From Niabella sp. (GTDB lineage Bacteria; Bacteroidota; Bacteroidia; Chitinophagales; Chitinophagaceae), in contig NZ_JASLGT010000024.1 in the NCBI RefSeq assembly GCF_030150205.1, forward strand, positions 372,001 to 436,000: a DNA stretch of 64,000 bases, written 5' to 3'. Numbering within the stretch: position 1 is the first letter of the stretch; every line of letters begins with the position of its first letter. Below the pieces are notes generated by a model that did no database searches, was not told where the DNA came from, and worked only from the letters and a program-made list of their open reading frames with translations. This document shows, piece after piece, positions 8,634-18,100 of this stretch. The position numbers were made by a program, and so were the translations under genes.

Positions 8634-9190
8634 CCCGATTTTTCAATCTCTTCAATGACCAGTTCGGGAAGAAGGTACCGGATCGATTTTTTATTCCTGA
8701 TGAGCTGCCGGATAGCGGTAGCGGAAATTTCCAGTAAAGGAGCATCCAGCACTTTTAATTTATCGCTTAATGTGGCATCTATTATAAAGCCTGGTCTGTT
8801 GTATATAAATATATTAAAATTATTTATTATATAATTATGATTTTTCCATTTTTTTATATTCTGAAAGCTATCTCCTCCCAGGATCACTGCAAATTCATGT
8901 TGGGGATATTTCTCTGTCAGATAGGCCAGGCTTACCGCTGTATAGGAAGGCCGGGGCAGGGTAAATTCAATATCCGTAACCTGCATCCGGGTATCGGCAT
9001 CAATTGCTAACCGGGTAAGGTGCAGCCGTTGATTTTCGTTAAGAAGAGAAGCCGTTTCTTTTAATGGATTATGTGGCGAAACTACAAACCATATTTTTTC
9101 AACCAATCCTTCATTCAATACATGGTTGGCGATGATCAAATGCCCATGATGGATTGGGTTGAACGAACCAAAGAACAAACCGATTTTCAT
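8618..9190 (-). CDS. nadD: Nicotinate-nucleotide adenylyltransferase NadD
   Basis: Cytoplasmic nucleotidyltransferase of 190 residues that makes deamido-NAD from nicotinate mononucleotide and ATP. The N-terminus GLFFGSFNPIHHGH holds the family (H/T)xGH nucleotide-binding site, and the C-terminal ISATAIRQLI corresponds to the conserved ISSTxIR motif. Length is typical. It lies 7 bp after feoA on the same strand and probably shares its transcript. With nadA nearby, two steps of de novo NAD synthesis sit in this neighbourhood. Confidence 0.95.
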   Translation of the reverse strand: MKIGLFFGSFNPIHHGHLIIANHVLNEGLVEKIWFVVSPHNPLKETASLLNENQRLHLTRLAIDADTRMQVTDIEFTLPRPSYTAVSLAYLTEKYPQHEFAVILGGDSFQNIKKWKNHNYIINNFNIFIYNRPGFIIDATLSDKLKVLDAPLLEISATAIRQLIRNKKSIRYLLPELVIEEIEKSGYFRK

Positions 9191-9197
9191 TGGAAGG

Positions 9198-9440
9198 TTA
9201 GATTATAGTAGATACAACAATAAATCGTGCTTCGTCTAACCGGAGACTGAGTGTATATCCCGCTACAGAAATGGATATGGGATCGTTTAATGGGGCTACT
9301 TTGATAATTTCGATTTCTTCTCCGGGCAGGCAGCCCATCTCCATAAGCTTAAGGAAGATTTCTTCCGTAGTAAATTTTTGTATACGGGCACGCTGGCCGG
9401 GCCTTAGATCCGAAAGAAGAAGTTCCTTTTGTTGTTCCAT
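9198..9440 (-). CDS. feoA: FeoA-domain protein
   Basis: Small SH3-like beta-barrel protein of 80 residues. LLLSDLRPGQRARIQ opens the fold and MGCLPGEEIEII and the final LRLDEARFI segment are characteristic of FeoA, which helps the FeoB ferrous-iron transporter. No feoB is in the window, so this is either an orphan FeoA or its partner is elsewhere. It leads the feoA-nadD pair and diverges from ybeY across 59 bp. Confidence 0.88.
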   Translation of the reverse strand: MEQQKELLLSDLRPGQRARIQKFTTEEIFLKLMEMGCLPGEEIEIIKVAPLNDPISISVAGYTLSLRLDEARFIVVSTII

Positions 9441-9444
9441 GCTG

Positions 9445-9452
9445 CAAATCTA
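9445..9452 (-). promoter_or_regulatory. feoA-nadD -7 promoter element
   Basis: On the minus strand TAGATTTG matches TAnnTTTG exactly, and only four bases separate it from the feoA ATG. The transcript would have almost no 5' leader. No clear -33 TTTG is seen. Confidence 0.45.
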
Positions 9453-9499
9453 ACTATTGTGAGTTGTGTTTTATTTACGAATTTTGAAAAAATATCAGT

Positions 9500-9937
9500 G
9501 TGAAGCAGTTACCCCAGATTACATTTTCCTTTCAGAAAAAGATAACGCTTAAGGACCGGATCCGTCTGAAACAGTTCCTCACTACCTTATTTAAGGAAAA
9601 CAACCAGGCGTTGGATATGTTGCATTATGTGTTTTGTAGTGACGAAGAGATCCTGGATATTAACCGGCAGTACCTGGATCATGATTACTACACGGATATT
9701 ATCACATTTGACCTGAGAGAAAAGCCATCAGAAGCAATGGTGGCTGATATTTTTATCAGTGTAGACACCGTACAGTCAAACGCTTCCTTGTTGAATATAC
9801 CCGTTGCGAAGGAATTACACCGGGTGATCTTTCATGGGGCTTTACATTTATGTGGATATAATGACAAAACGGAAAAGGAGCAAGCCTTAATGCGTGAAAA
9901 GGAGGATGAATGTCTGCAGAAATACGGATTTAGATAG
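9500..9937 (+). CDS. ybeY: Endoribonuclease / rRNA maturation factor YbeY
   Basis: Metal-dependent RNase of 145 residues involved in 16S rRNA 3' processing and ribosome quality control. The metal-binding motif is HGALHLCGYND near residues 113-123: the first two histidines of the HxxxHxxxxxH pattern are present, while the third is Asp. To my recollection this replacement is common in Bacteroidota YbeY, but it departs from the E. coli motif. The start is a GTG at 9500; no ATG fits the N-terminal alignment better. The stop codon is followed after one base by the first parS site. Confidence 0.92.
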   Translation: MKQLPQITFSFQKKITLKDRIRLKQFLTTLFKENNQALDMLHYVFCSDEEILDINRQYLDHDYYTDIITFDLREKPSEAMVADIFISVDTVQSNASLLNIPVAKELHRVIFHGALHLCGYNDKTEKEQALMREKEDECLQKYGFR

Positions 9938-9938
9938 A

Positions 9939-9954
9939 TGTTTCACGTGGAATA
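9939..9954 (+). promoter_or_regulatory. parS site 1
   Basis: TGTTTCACGTGGAATA; the reverse complement matches the consensus TGTTNCACGTGAAACA at 15 of 16 positions. Confidence 0.85.
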
Positions 9955-10048
9955 AGCCGTTTAGTCAATCCAATTAGGATTAACTGATTCTTATTTAGTT
10001 TAAATACACTTTTTACATATTTATATTAGAAGGGTTAAGTTCGGTAGT

Positions 10049-10064
10049 TGTTTCACGTGAAACG
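10049..10064 (+). promoter_or_regulatory. parS site 2
   Basis: TGTTTCACGTGAAACG; matches the palindromic consensus at 15 of 16 positions. Confidence 0.9.
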
Positions 10065-10133
10065 AAGTTTTAGTTCTGATTCTCTTCTTGCTGAGAGTAT
10101 TAAACTCTTCTGATCCGATAAATCGTACTAATT

Positions 10134-10149
10134 TGTTTCACGTGGAACA
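10134..10149 (+). promoter_or_regulatory. parS site 3
   Basis: TGTTTCACGTGGAACA; its reverse complement is a full 16 of 16 match to TGTTNCACGTGAAACA. Confidence 0.92.
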
Positions 10150-10533
10150 CGCTGGTTATGTTAAACTTCTCTGCTTCCCCAAGGTTCCTGGTAAATTGGT
10201 GGCCAGGGATGTGTTGTTGCAATGCGTTCTCTTAAGTTTAAAATGGCGATGCGCCGTAGGATATGCTCGTACTATTAATTGATAATCTTATTAGGAGGAT
10301 TTGATTAACTACATGGAGAACCTTAGTATCTTTAGTTGGAAGAGTATTTGGACTAATGATGGCCTTGTTTCATGTGATCACATTAATAATCCTGGGGTAG
10401 GGGTAGCTTTTAAATGTTGAGTTTTCGGGAGATATAGGGCAGGTGGCTCTAAATAATTAGTGTGTATTAGAGTATTTGACTTTTAGAAGTCTTTTTGTGG
10501 CTGGGGTTAGAGGTGTCTTCCAGCATATTCATT

Positions 10534-10549
10534 TGTTTCACGTGAAACG
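10534..10549 (+). promoter_or_regulatory. parS site 4
   Basis: TGTTTCACGTGAAACG; same sequence as site 2, 15 of 16. Confidence 0.9.
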
Positions 10550-10680
10550 GCGTTGAGACAGGGATTGACTTGGCGGGTTAGGTTTAAAGTAGCGGTTGAA
10601 ACTGATCATCTCCTATTAGTTGCTGTTGTTTATGGGATCGATTTATTGAGATATTAAGGGCTTTGTACTAACTGTGCTGT

Positions 10681-10696
10681 TGTTTCACGTGGAACA
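10681..10696 (+). promoter_or_regulatory. parS site 5
   Basis: TGTTTCACGTGGAACA; same sequence as site 3, full match in reverse complement. Confidence 0.92.
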
Positions 10697-10817
10697 AGTT
10701 TAATAATACAGAGTGCTTTTATTAATTGGATCAGTGATTAGAACAATAAATCAGCTTCAAAATTGGACCGATAGCCTTCTATAGGGCGGATAAGAGCCAC
10801 TTATAAAAGGAATGGTG

Positions 10818-10825
10818 TAATTTTG
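10818..10825 (+). promoter_or_regulatory. mnmG -7 promoter element
   Basis: TAATTTTG followed by CA is an exact TAnnTTTG match ending five bases before the mnmG ATG, so the transcript may be leaderless or nearly so. No good TTTG is found at the -33 distance. Confidence 0.45.
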
Positions 10826-10830
10826 CACCC

Positions 10831-12699
10831 ATGTTTCCAGAATACGATGTTATTGTTGTGGGTGCGGGCCATGCAGGCTGTGAAGCTGCTGCTGCCGCCG
10901 CCAATATGGGATCAAAAACCTTATTGGTTACTATGAATATGCAAACCATTGCCCAAATGAGTTGTAATCCGGCAATGGGTGGTATAGCAAAAGGACAAAT
11001 TGTGCGTGAAATTGATGCCCTTGGAGGCTATTCCGGTATTATAACCGACTTGTCTATGATTCAGTTCCGGATGCTGAACCGGTCGAAGGGACCAGCTATG
11101 TGGAGCCCAAGGGCACAAAGCGACCGGATGCTGTTTGCTGCAAAGTGGCGGGAAATGCTGGAACAGACACCAAATCTTGACTTTTACCAGGATATGGTAA
11201 AGGGGCTGCTGGTAAAAGACGGACGCGCTGCAGGCGTAATAACCGGTCTGGGTCATGAGATCCATAGTAAGGCAGTAGTACTTACAAATGGTACCTTTCT
11301 GAATGGTATTATTCATATTGGGGAAAAACAGTTTGGTGGGGGACGGGTGTCGGAGAAAGCTGCCAGCGGAATTACAGAACAACTGGTAGCTCTTGGCTTT
11401 GAAAGCGACCGGTTAAAAACAGGAACACCGCCAAGGGTAGATGGAAGGAGCCTGGACTACTCAAAAATGGAAGTACAGGATGGAGACGCTGATATTGTAG
11501 GCTTTTCATTTACAGATACCCCAAAAATTGACGCTTCTAAACAACGCTGTTGCTGGATCACCTATACCGATCAGAAAGTGCATGATATGTTGAAGACCGG
11601 GTTTGACCGTAGTCCGATGTACGCAGGAAGGATCGATGGAGTAGGTCCCCGGTACTGCCCCAGCATTGAGGATAAGATCAACCGATTTGCGGATAAAGAG
11701 CGGCACCAGCTGTTTGTTGAACCGGAGGGATGGAACACGGTAGAGATCTATGTAAACGGATTTTCAACTTCACTCCCGGAGGAAGTACAATATGCTGCCC
11801 TGAGGATGGTTCCTGGTTTTGAGAATGCACGGCTATTTAGGCCAGGATATGCTATTGAGTATGATTATTTTCCGCCAACGCAGCTTCAAAACACATTAGA
11901 AACTAAATTAATATATAATTTATATTTCGCTGGCCAGATCAATGGTACAACCGGGTATGAGGAAGCTGCCTGCCAGGGAATTATGGCGGGGATTAATGCA
12001 CACTTAAAAGTGCATGAAAAAGATCCGTTCACATTAAAAAGAAGCGATGCCTATATTGGTGTGTTGATCGACGATCTGATCAATAAAGGAACCGAAGAAC
12101 CCTATCGTATGTTTACTTCCCGCGCAGAATACCGTACCCTGCTGCGCCAGGACAATGCAGACGCACGGCTTACACCTATCAGTTATAAACTGGGTTTGGC
12201 TTCTGAACAAAGAATGGATAAAGTACGGCAAAAAAATGAAAATATTGCCAATATAAGAGGCATATTAAAGGAGATGGCGCTTCGACCCGATGAGATAAAC
12301 GGGTTTTTATCGGCACATAATTCTTCTCCCATCCAGGAAAAACAGAAGGTGGAAAAGATCTTATTACGGCCGGATATTGAACTGAATAATCTTGTGGATG
12401 CCGTTCCTTTTTTAAAAGAACAGGTAAAAAACTATACCCGGGAAGAGCTGGAGCAGGCATCTATTCTTACCAAATATGAAACCTATATTGAAAAAGAACG
12501 GGAACTGGTAAACCGGATGAGTGAAATGGAAAACCTTTTGATTCCCTCCGGATTTGATTATGCCCGGCTAAGCTCATTAGGAAATGAAGCTAAAGAAAAA
12601 TTAAATCGCATCCGTCCACAAACATTGGGGCAGGCCAGCCGGATATCGGGAATCAAACCCAGCGATATCCAGATACTGATGGTATATATGGGCCGCTGA
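10831..12699 (+). CDS. mnmG: tRNA uridine-5-carboxymethylaminomethyl(34) synthesis protein MnmG (GidA)
   Basis: FAD- and NADH-dependent enzyme of 622 residues that works with MnmE to modify the wobble uridine of certain tRNAs. The FAD-binding GAGHAGCEAA motif is near residues 11-20, followed by the family signature around SCNPAMGGIAKG (about 49-60). The second signature lies in the segment EEPYRMFTSRAEYR, and the C-terminal helical domain for MnmE/tRNA binding ends in ISGIKPSDIQIL. Length is normal. The gene is frequently found close to bacterial origins, which agrees with the neighbouring parS cluster. Confidence 0.97.
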   Translation: MFPEYDVIVVGAGHAGCEAAAAAANMGSKTLLVTMNMQTIAQMSCNPAMGGIAKGQIVREIDALGGYSGIITDLSMIQFRMLNRSKGPAMWSPRAQSDRMLFAAKWREMLEQTPNLDFYQDMVKGLLVKDGRAAGVITGLGHEIHSKAVVLTNGTFLNGIIHIGEKQFGGGRVSEKAASGITEQLVALGFESDRLKTGTPPRVDGRSLDYSKMEVQDGDADIVGFSFTDTPKIDASKQRCCWITYTDQKVHDMLKTGFDRSPMYAGRIDGVGPRYCPSIEDKINRFADKERHQLFVEPEGWNTVEIYVNGFSTSLPEEVQYAALRMVPGFENARLFRPGYAIEYDYFPPTQLQNTLETKLIYNLYFAGQINGTTGYEEAACQGIMAGINAHLKVHEKDPFTLKRSDAYIGVLIDDLINKGTEEPYRMFTSRAEYRTLLRQDNADARLTPISYKLGLASEQRMDKVRQKNENIANIRGILKEMALRPDEINGFLSAHNSSPIQEKQKVEKILLRPDIELNNLVDAVPFLKEQVKNYTREELEQASILTKYETYIEKERELVNRMSEMENLLIPSGFDYARLSSLGNEAKEKLNRIRPQTLGQASRISGIKPSDIQILMVYMGR

Positions 12700-12773
12700 T
12701 TATAAAATTTATTCATCCTGGCAGATGGCCTGTTTCCTGAACGGTGCTTTTTCACCCGTGGTAAAAACCAGTT

Positions 12774-13508
12774 ATGTTTCGCAACGCAGTATTCCTTGCT
12801 TTTCTTTTTTTGTTTATTAGTCATGCCGGTATTTCCCAGGTGCAGCCTAAGGAACACCTTTCCGGGTTCCTCATGACATCGCTTACGTATAAGTTCAATT
12901 CTAAATGGATGGCCTATACAGAATTACAAACGCGTTCTATCGAAAATTTTACGCCGCTGGACTATTCTGAAACCAAGGGCGGTATCGGGTACAATATTAA
13001 TAAAAGTAATCAACCCTTTATTGGTTTTGGAAGATATGCTACCTGGCGGGAACATGAATTGTACCAGCGGGAACTGCGCTTATGGCTGCAGTATACATTT
13101 ACTAATAATATAGGGAGACTGAAGATGGATCACCGGGGCCGGGCTGAACAGCGTTTCTTTCATTTTCCAAAAACAGACGATAATAAAACGGATCAGCGAT
13201 TTCGCTACCGGCTTAGCGCTACCTTACCAATCAATAACAAAAAAGTAGAACCCCATACTTTTTTTATAAATGGATTTGAAGAACTGTTTTTAGGTCCCAG
13301 GGCTGATCTTATAAAAAGAAACCGGCTGTTTGCGGGGTTTGGCTATCAGTTTACAAAAACGGTTGGAACTTCTACCGGGTATATGTGGCAGCGGGAATTA
13401 GCTCCATCCGGAAATCGAAACCTGCATTTCCTCTACCTGGCGCTGAATTTTGTTTTGGACCGGAAAAATGATAACGACCGGCATATTGATGTACCGGTGG
13501 CGGATTAA
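12774..13508 (+). CDS. DUF2490-domain protein, probable outer-membrane beta-barrel
   Basis: Protein of 244 residues with an N-terminal signal peptide (about 1-21, ending GISQ). The remainder shows alternating hydrophobic strands rich in Tyr, Arg and Phe, such as WMAYTELQTRS, FIGFGRYATWRE and LRLWLQYTF, ending in LYLALNFVLDRK. This pattern fits DUF2490 proteins, which are predicted small outer-membrane barrels of unknown function. The gene is 74 bp after mnmG on the same strand. Confidence 0.75.
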   Translation: MFRNAVFLAFLFLFISHAGISQVQPKEHLSGFLMTSLTYKFNSKWMAYTELQTRSIENFTPLDYSETKGGIGYNINKSNQPFIGFGRYATWREHELYQRELRLWLQYTFTNNIGRLKMDHRGRAEQRFFHFPKTDDNKTDQRFRYRLSATLPINNKKVEPHTFFINGFEELFLGPRADLIKRNRLFAGFGYQFTKTVGTSTGYMWQRELAPSGNRNLHFLYLALNFVLDRKNDNDRHIDVPVAD

Positions 13509-13923
13509 TAAAATACGAATAAATTCGTTTGTAAAAGAGCCGTTTTTTTTGCCATATATCCGGCACTTTGAATGATGAGATATAATAAACAATGTGTGAT
13601 GATTCGTTTCAGTACAGGTGACCTGGCAACAAAAAATCCTTGCGCTGCTGCCTTCAAGAAATAAGCGTAATAATTTCGTGAAAATCAGCCAGCAATATAA
13701 GCTGAAGAATACCTCCCCCTTTTATAACAGACCAGTCCAAACCATTAATATAGTATAAAAATTTAAACGATTAAGCAATGATTTAAGTATTTATAAGCAT
13801 CTCCAGCTATTTATTGAAAAAGCTGGTTCCGCTTTTAGATTAATACGCATGAAAAATCAACAAAATCCATACAACGATAACCTTCTGTATTTTGAATACA
13901 CCGCTATCTGCTCCAGGAAACGA
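13509..13923. other. Intergenic region with one candidate operator and a weak hairpin
   Basis: No gene is seen in this 415-bp gap between the DUF2490 gene and the 3' end of the minus-strand regulator. It carries the motif ACCAGTCCAAACCA at 13731-13744, which recurs in the susC promoter, followed in both places by an AT-rich TATA-type run. A hairpin with arms CCAGCT (13802-13807) and AGCTGG lies further on and could end the regulator transcript, although it lacks a T tract. Confidence 0.5.
13731..13744 (+). promoter_or_regulatory. Candidate operator copy A for the GntR-type regulator
   Basis: ACCAGTCCAAACCA differs by one base from the copy at 15129-15142. It lies downstream of the regulator gene, so it may be an auxiliary site or a relic of a rearranged promoter. 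Confidence 0.4.
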
Positions 13924-14955
13924 TTACAATGATTTTCTTTTGATCAGTTTTGTAGGATTACGCTTGAGTACGGTTTGATCGCCCAGAATGACTTCGGCCA
14001 CCGACCGGCCCATGGCTTCGAAATCTGTTGAAATTACAGTGATGCCGCCTTCCAGTATTTCTTTTACATCCGTATCATTATAAGAGATCAGTCCTACTTC
14101 TTTACCCAGCGTTAGTTTCTTTTTCCGGGCCAATTTTATCAACGCTACGTCATCGGTGTTGTAGCGGCTGAAGGTTACATAAGCATTACCTTTCTGAAAG
14201 TTTTTTTCATCGATCTCCGATTGGATCAGGTATGTAAATTTGGCTTCTGTACAGTAACGTAAAAATCCGTCAATGACCAACCGGGCATGAATGGCTTCCG
14301 GATGCGCTACAAGGATGAGCCGTTTATATTTGGATAATTCAGTTTTGAGCGCGATAAGACTATGATAAATATCGTAACCGAAATCCTGGTAAATGCTGTT
14401 ATAGTTACCGGTTAACCCCTGTTCATGCAGATCAATGATGATTCTTTTTTTATCCGGGATCAGGTTCAATAAGGGAGCAACATCTTCTTTAAGAAAAGTA
14501 GCCACAACATAATGTGTGTATTTTCCCAGATTTTCCCGGATCAGTTTTTCAAATACCTGGTAGTTGTGATGATGAAAATAAATATCGATATCCGCACGTT
14601 CTTTTAAATGATCAAGCAAACTCCGGTAAAGCTGTTCCCGCATAATGTTCATTTTATCCAGCAGCAGGAATATCCGGAAATTATGATCAATCGCTTTTTT
14701 TCTTACAAAATAACCTTTGCGGTACACCGATTCAATAATGCCTTTTTCAACCAGGTGATTCAGTCCCTTCAGCAGCGTTTCCTTACTCATGAGGAGTTGC
14801 AGTTGCAATTGCTTCAGTGAAGGAATCTGATCCCCGATATGCAATTGATCACTTTCAATAAGCGAAATAATATATTCTGATAATTGCTCGTATTTCAGTT
14901 TGGCATGTAAATCATTTTTAACCTGTTTTGTACCTGCATCCGCGGCTGCGCTCAT
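13924..14955 (-). CDS. GntR-family regulator with periplasmic-binding-protein-like sensor domain
   Basis: Regulator of 343 residues. Residues about 15-85 form a GntR-type winged helix (the segments IGDQIPSLKQL and SKETLLKGLNHLVEKGIIE with the closing wing RKGYFVRKK). Residues about 95-335 resemble a LacI/periplasmic-binding-protein sensor, with VGLISYNDTDVKEIL and the late TVISTDFEAMGRSVAEVIL. In Bacteroidota such hybrids control adjacent sugar-utilization loci by binding a sugar ligand. The start at 14955 is chosen; an upstream ATG at 15000 would add fifteen residues in an AT-rich leader. The gene is divergent from susC and almost certainly controls it. Confidence 0.88.
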   Translation of the reverse strand: MSAAADAGTKQVKNDLHAKLKYEQLSEYIISLIESDQLHIGDQIPSLKQLQLQLLMSKETLLKGLNHLVEKGIIESVYRKGYFVRKKAIDHNFRIFLLLDKMNIMREQLYRSLLDHLKERADIDIYFHHHNYQVFEKLIRENLGKYTHYVVATFLKEDVAPLLNLIPDKKRIIIDLHEQGLTGNYNSIYQDFGYDIYHSLIALKTELSKYKRLILVAHPEAIHARLVIDGFLRYCTEAKFTYLIQSEIDEKNFQKGNAYVTFSRYNTDDVALIKLARKKKLTLGKEVGLISYNDTDVKEILEGGITVISTDFEAMGRSVAEVILGDQTVLKRNPTKLIKRKSL

Positions 14956-15089
14956 AGAAAATCTTTCCGGCAAAAGTAAGTAATAACCAAAACAAACCAA
15001 ACCAGGATTGGATGAGGGGTGCCATGCAAACTTAAAATCATGTATAAATAACTGATATTATTATAGGTATAAAAAAGATGATCTAAAAA

Positions 15090-15120
15090 TTTGGAGAAAT
15101 GAAAAATAGTTCTATGTTTG
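15090..15120 (+). promoter_or_regulatory. Promoter of the large SusC/D locus
   Basis: TTTG at 15090-15093, 19 bp spacer, then TATGTTTG at 15113-15120, an exact TAnnTTTG. The predicted start of transcription is at about 15125, just ahead of the candidate operator. Confidence 0.7.
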
Positions 15121-15128
15121 TTTTGTAT

Positions 15129-15142
15129 ACCAGTCCAGACCA
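15129..15142 (+). promoter_or_regulatory. Candidate operator copy B in the susC leader
   Basis: ACCAGTCCAGACCA, directly followed by GAC, which makes an imperfect dyad (GTC cagacca GAC). Its position just downstream of the -7 element suits repression by steric block. The single-base variant ACCAGTCCAAACCA is at 13731. Confidence 0.55.
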
Positions 15143-15169
15143 GACTATATAAAATAACGAATATTGCGT

Positions 15170-18100
15170 ATGAAAAGAAGTAAAATCTTGCCGTTGCTGT
15201 TTGCCGTTGGTTTCCCGATCAGCTGTTTGGCCCAGACCGTAAAAAATGTTACCGGCACTGTTACGGATGAAAACGGAACGCCTCTGCCAAAGGCCACTGT
15301 TATTATACAGGGTAAATCGGTGTCGGGCATTACCGATGCCAAAGGAAATTTTAATCTTTCCAACATCCGTGAAAATGATGTAATGGTCATTTCCATGGTA
15401 GGGTATACCACGCAAACGGTTCCTGTTTCGGGCGAAAATCAGTATAAGATCCGGCTATCTCAAAACAACCAGGTACTGGATGATGTGGTGGTGATTGGTT
15501 ATGGAGAAGTAAAGCGGAAAGACCTTACCGGCTCCGTGGGCTCCGTTAATATGAAGGACATGGAAAAGGCACCAGTGGTTTCATTTGAAGATGCACTGGC
15601 CGGAAGGATAGCTGGTATGCAGGTAAGCTCCAATGATGGTCAGCCGGGAAGCACCAGCAATATTGTGATTCGTGGAGGCAATTCCATCACCCAATCCAAT
15701 TCACCGTTATATGTGGTAGATGGATTTCCATTGGAAAGCCCGGATAATAATACCATTAACCCGGATGATATCGAATCCATTGAAGTATTGAAGGATGCTT
15801 CTTCCACCGCCATTTACGGAGCACGAGGTGCCAACGGGGTTATCATTATTAAAACAAAGCAGGGCAAGACGGGTCCTCCGGTAGTTTCTTATAATAACTG
15901 GCTGGGGCTTCAGTATCCAATAAAGAAACTTCCGGTGATGAGCCCTTATGAGTTTGTAAAATATCAGCTGGAACTGAACCGTACAACAGCGGAGCGCCTG
16001 TACCTGCAGGATGGCAAAACACTGGAATCTTACCGGGATATGGAAGGCGTTAACTGGCAGGACTATGTGTTGCAAAATGCCTTTATGCAAAACCATAGTA
16101 TTTCTTTAAGAGGAGGAACCGCTGCTACCAAGTATTCAGTAAGCGGATCTAACCTGGATCAAAAAGGTATTGTGATCAACGGGGGATATAAACGCTACCA
16201 GGGGCGGTTTCAGATTGAACAACGCATTGGTAAAAACTTTAGGGCGGGGATCAATACCAACTATACGCAGGCGATTAAGAACGGGCAGATCGCTAATTTA
16301 ACCAGCGATAACCTCAACAGCACTTCTGCCGGAAATGCCTCGTCGTACCTGCTTTACAGTACCTGGGGTTACCGGCCCATTACAGGAAAAGGCGAGAGTG
16401 ATGATTTTATCGACCAGCCTTTTGACGATGAGGTAGCATCCAATACAGACCTGAGGATAAACCCGGTGGTTAATTCCAATAACATGTATATGTATGCTTT
16501 TAATAAATCGTTATTCACGAATGCATTCCTGGAATATTCGTTTCTTAAATATTTTAAATTCCGGGTAAATGGCGGGCTGACCGACATCGATCTCCGGTTC
16601 GAGCGGTTTAATAATTCAAAAACAGCAGCAGGAAACCCGCGCACGGTTTACGGAGCTACTTATGGTATTAATGGTTCGATCGATAACCAAAATGTCCGCA
16701 GCCTGCTGAACGAAAACCTGCTCACATTCAACCGCACATTTAACAGCAAACACAAGGTGGATGCCGTTGGCGGTTTTACCATGCAGCGCAACAGTACACA
16801 GGGGAACGGTTTTGTATCCATCTTATTGCCGAATGAGGTGTTGGGTATAAAGGGGCTCGACCAGGGAACCGTACTTTCAAAAACAACATCGGGTTCTTAC
16901 TCAACCCTGGTGTCCATGCTGGGGCGGGTGAACTATACCTATAATTCGCGATACCTTTTTACCGCTTCATTCCGAAGTGATGGATCCTCCAAGTTTGCAC
17001 CTCAAAACCGGTGGGGCTATTTTCCTTCCGGCGCATTTGCGTGGAATTTAGGAAATGAGCCATTCCTTAAATCAGTGAAGGCGATCTCTGCTGCCAAGCT
17101 AAGAGCGTCATATGGTATTACCGGTAACAACCGGGTTTCCGATTTTGCTTATCTCAGCGTGCTGGACCAGGAAGTATCGGCCAATACCGGTAATACCAAG
17201 AGCGGGTACTATTTTAACGGCACTTATATAAAAGGGACGGTACCAACCCTGGTGGGAAATAATAATCTTAAATGGGAACGCACGGGCAACCTGGACCTGG
17301 GACTGGATATTAGCCTGTTTAAAGAACGCCTGAGTTTAACCACCGATTACTATTATAAAAGAACTACCGATCTGTTGCTGGATGCATCGCTGCCTACATC
17401 AACCGGATACCTGACCGCGTTTAAAAATATTGGTATCGTTGCAAATAAAGGGATCGAGTTTACTCTGAACACGGTAAACGTAAGCACCAAAAATTTTACC
17501 TGGTCGTCTAATTTCAACATCGCATTCAACAGTAATGAAATAAAAGAACTGAACGGCGATCAACCCAGCCTTACTACGAGGATCACGAACTGGAACGCCA
17601 ATTTTAATAATTCGCTGCCCTATATCGCATTGCCCGGTCATCCTGTAGCCCTGTTCTATGGATATGTTTTTGACGGATTGTACCCGGTAAGCGATTTCAA
17701 TATATTGCCCAATGGCAGTTATGAGCTGAAATCAAATGTGCCCAATAACGGAAGCGACCGGGCATTGATCAAACCGGGATATATCAAATACAAAGACATT
17801 AACGGAGATGGCGTTGTGGATGCTAATGATCAAACCATTATCGGTAATCCCAATCCCAAACACATCGGCGGATTTTCGAATAATTTCCGGTATGGACAAT
17901 TCGATCTGAATGTGTTCCTGCAATGGTCGTACGGAAACGATGTACTGAATGCCAACCGGATCGTTTTTGAAGGTGCGGAAGCGCGGATGAGTCTGAATAT
18001 GTTTAAAAGCTATGAGAACCGCTGGTCGTTGGATAATCAAAACAGTTTGCTGCCGGTGGCCGGTGGTTATGGCCCCAATGTATATTCGAACAGGAATATT

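Larger units (their letters stand above)
9938..10830. other. Non-coding parS-rich centromere region between ybeY and mnmG
   Basis: This gap of almost 900 bp has no credible gene: the frames are short and lack recognisable content. Its distinctive content is five strong copies of the ParB-binding parS sequence in the same orientation, listed separately, plus a degenerate sixth half-site at 10366-10381 (TGTTTCATGTGA then divergence). Such clusters mark the origin-proximal centromere that ParB loads on for chromosome segregation and SMC recruitment. parA and parB are not in the window. Confidence 0.85.

Noticed and set aside
10088..10282. A 64-codon plus-strand open frame in the ybeY-mnmG gap
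   Set aside because: It runs across a parS site, has no recognisable domain and no start context; it is explained better as a chance frame in centromere DNA.
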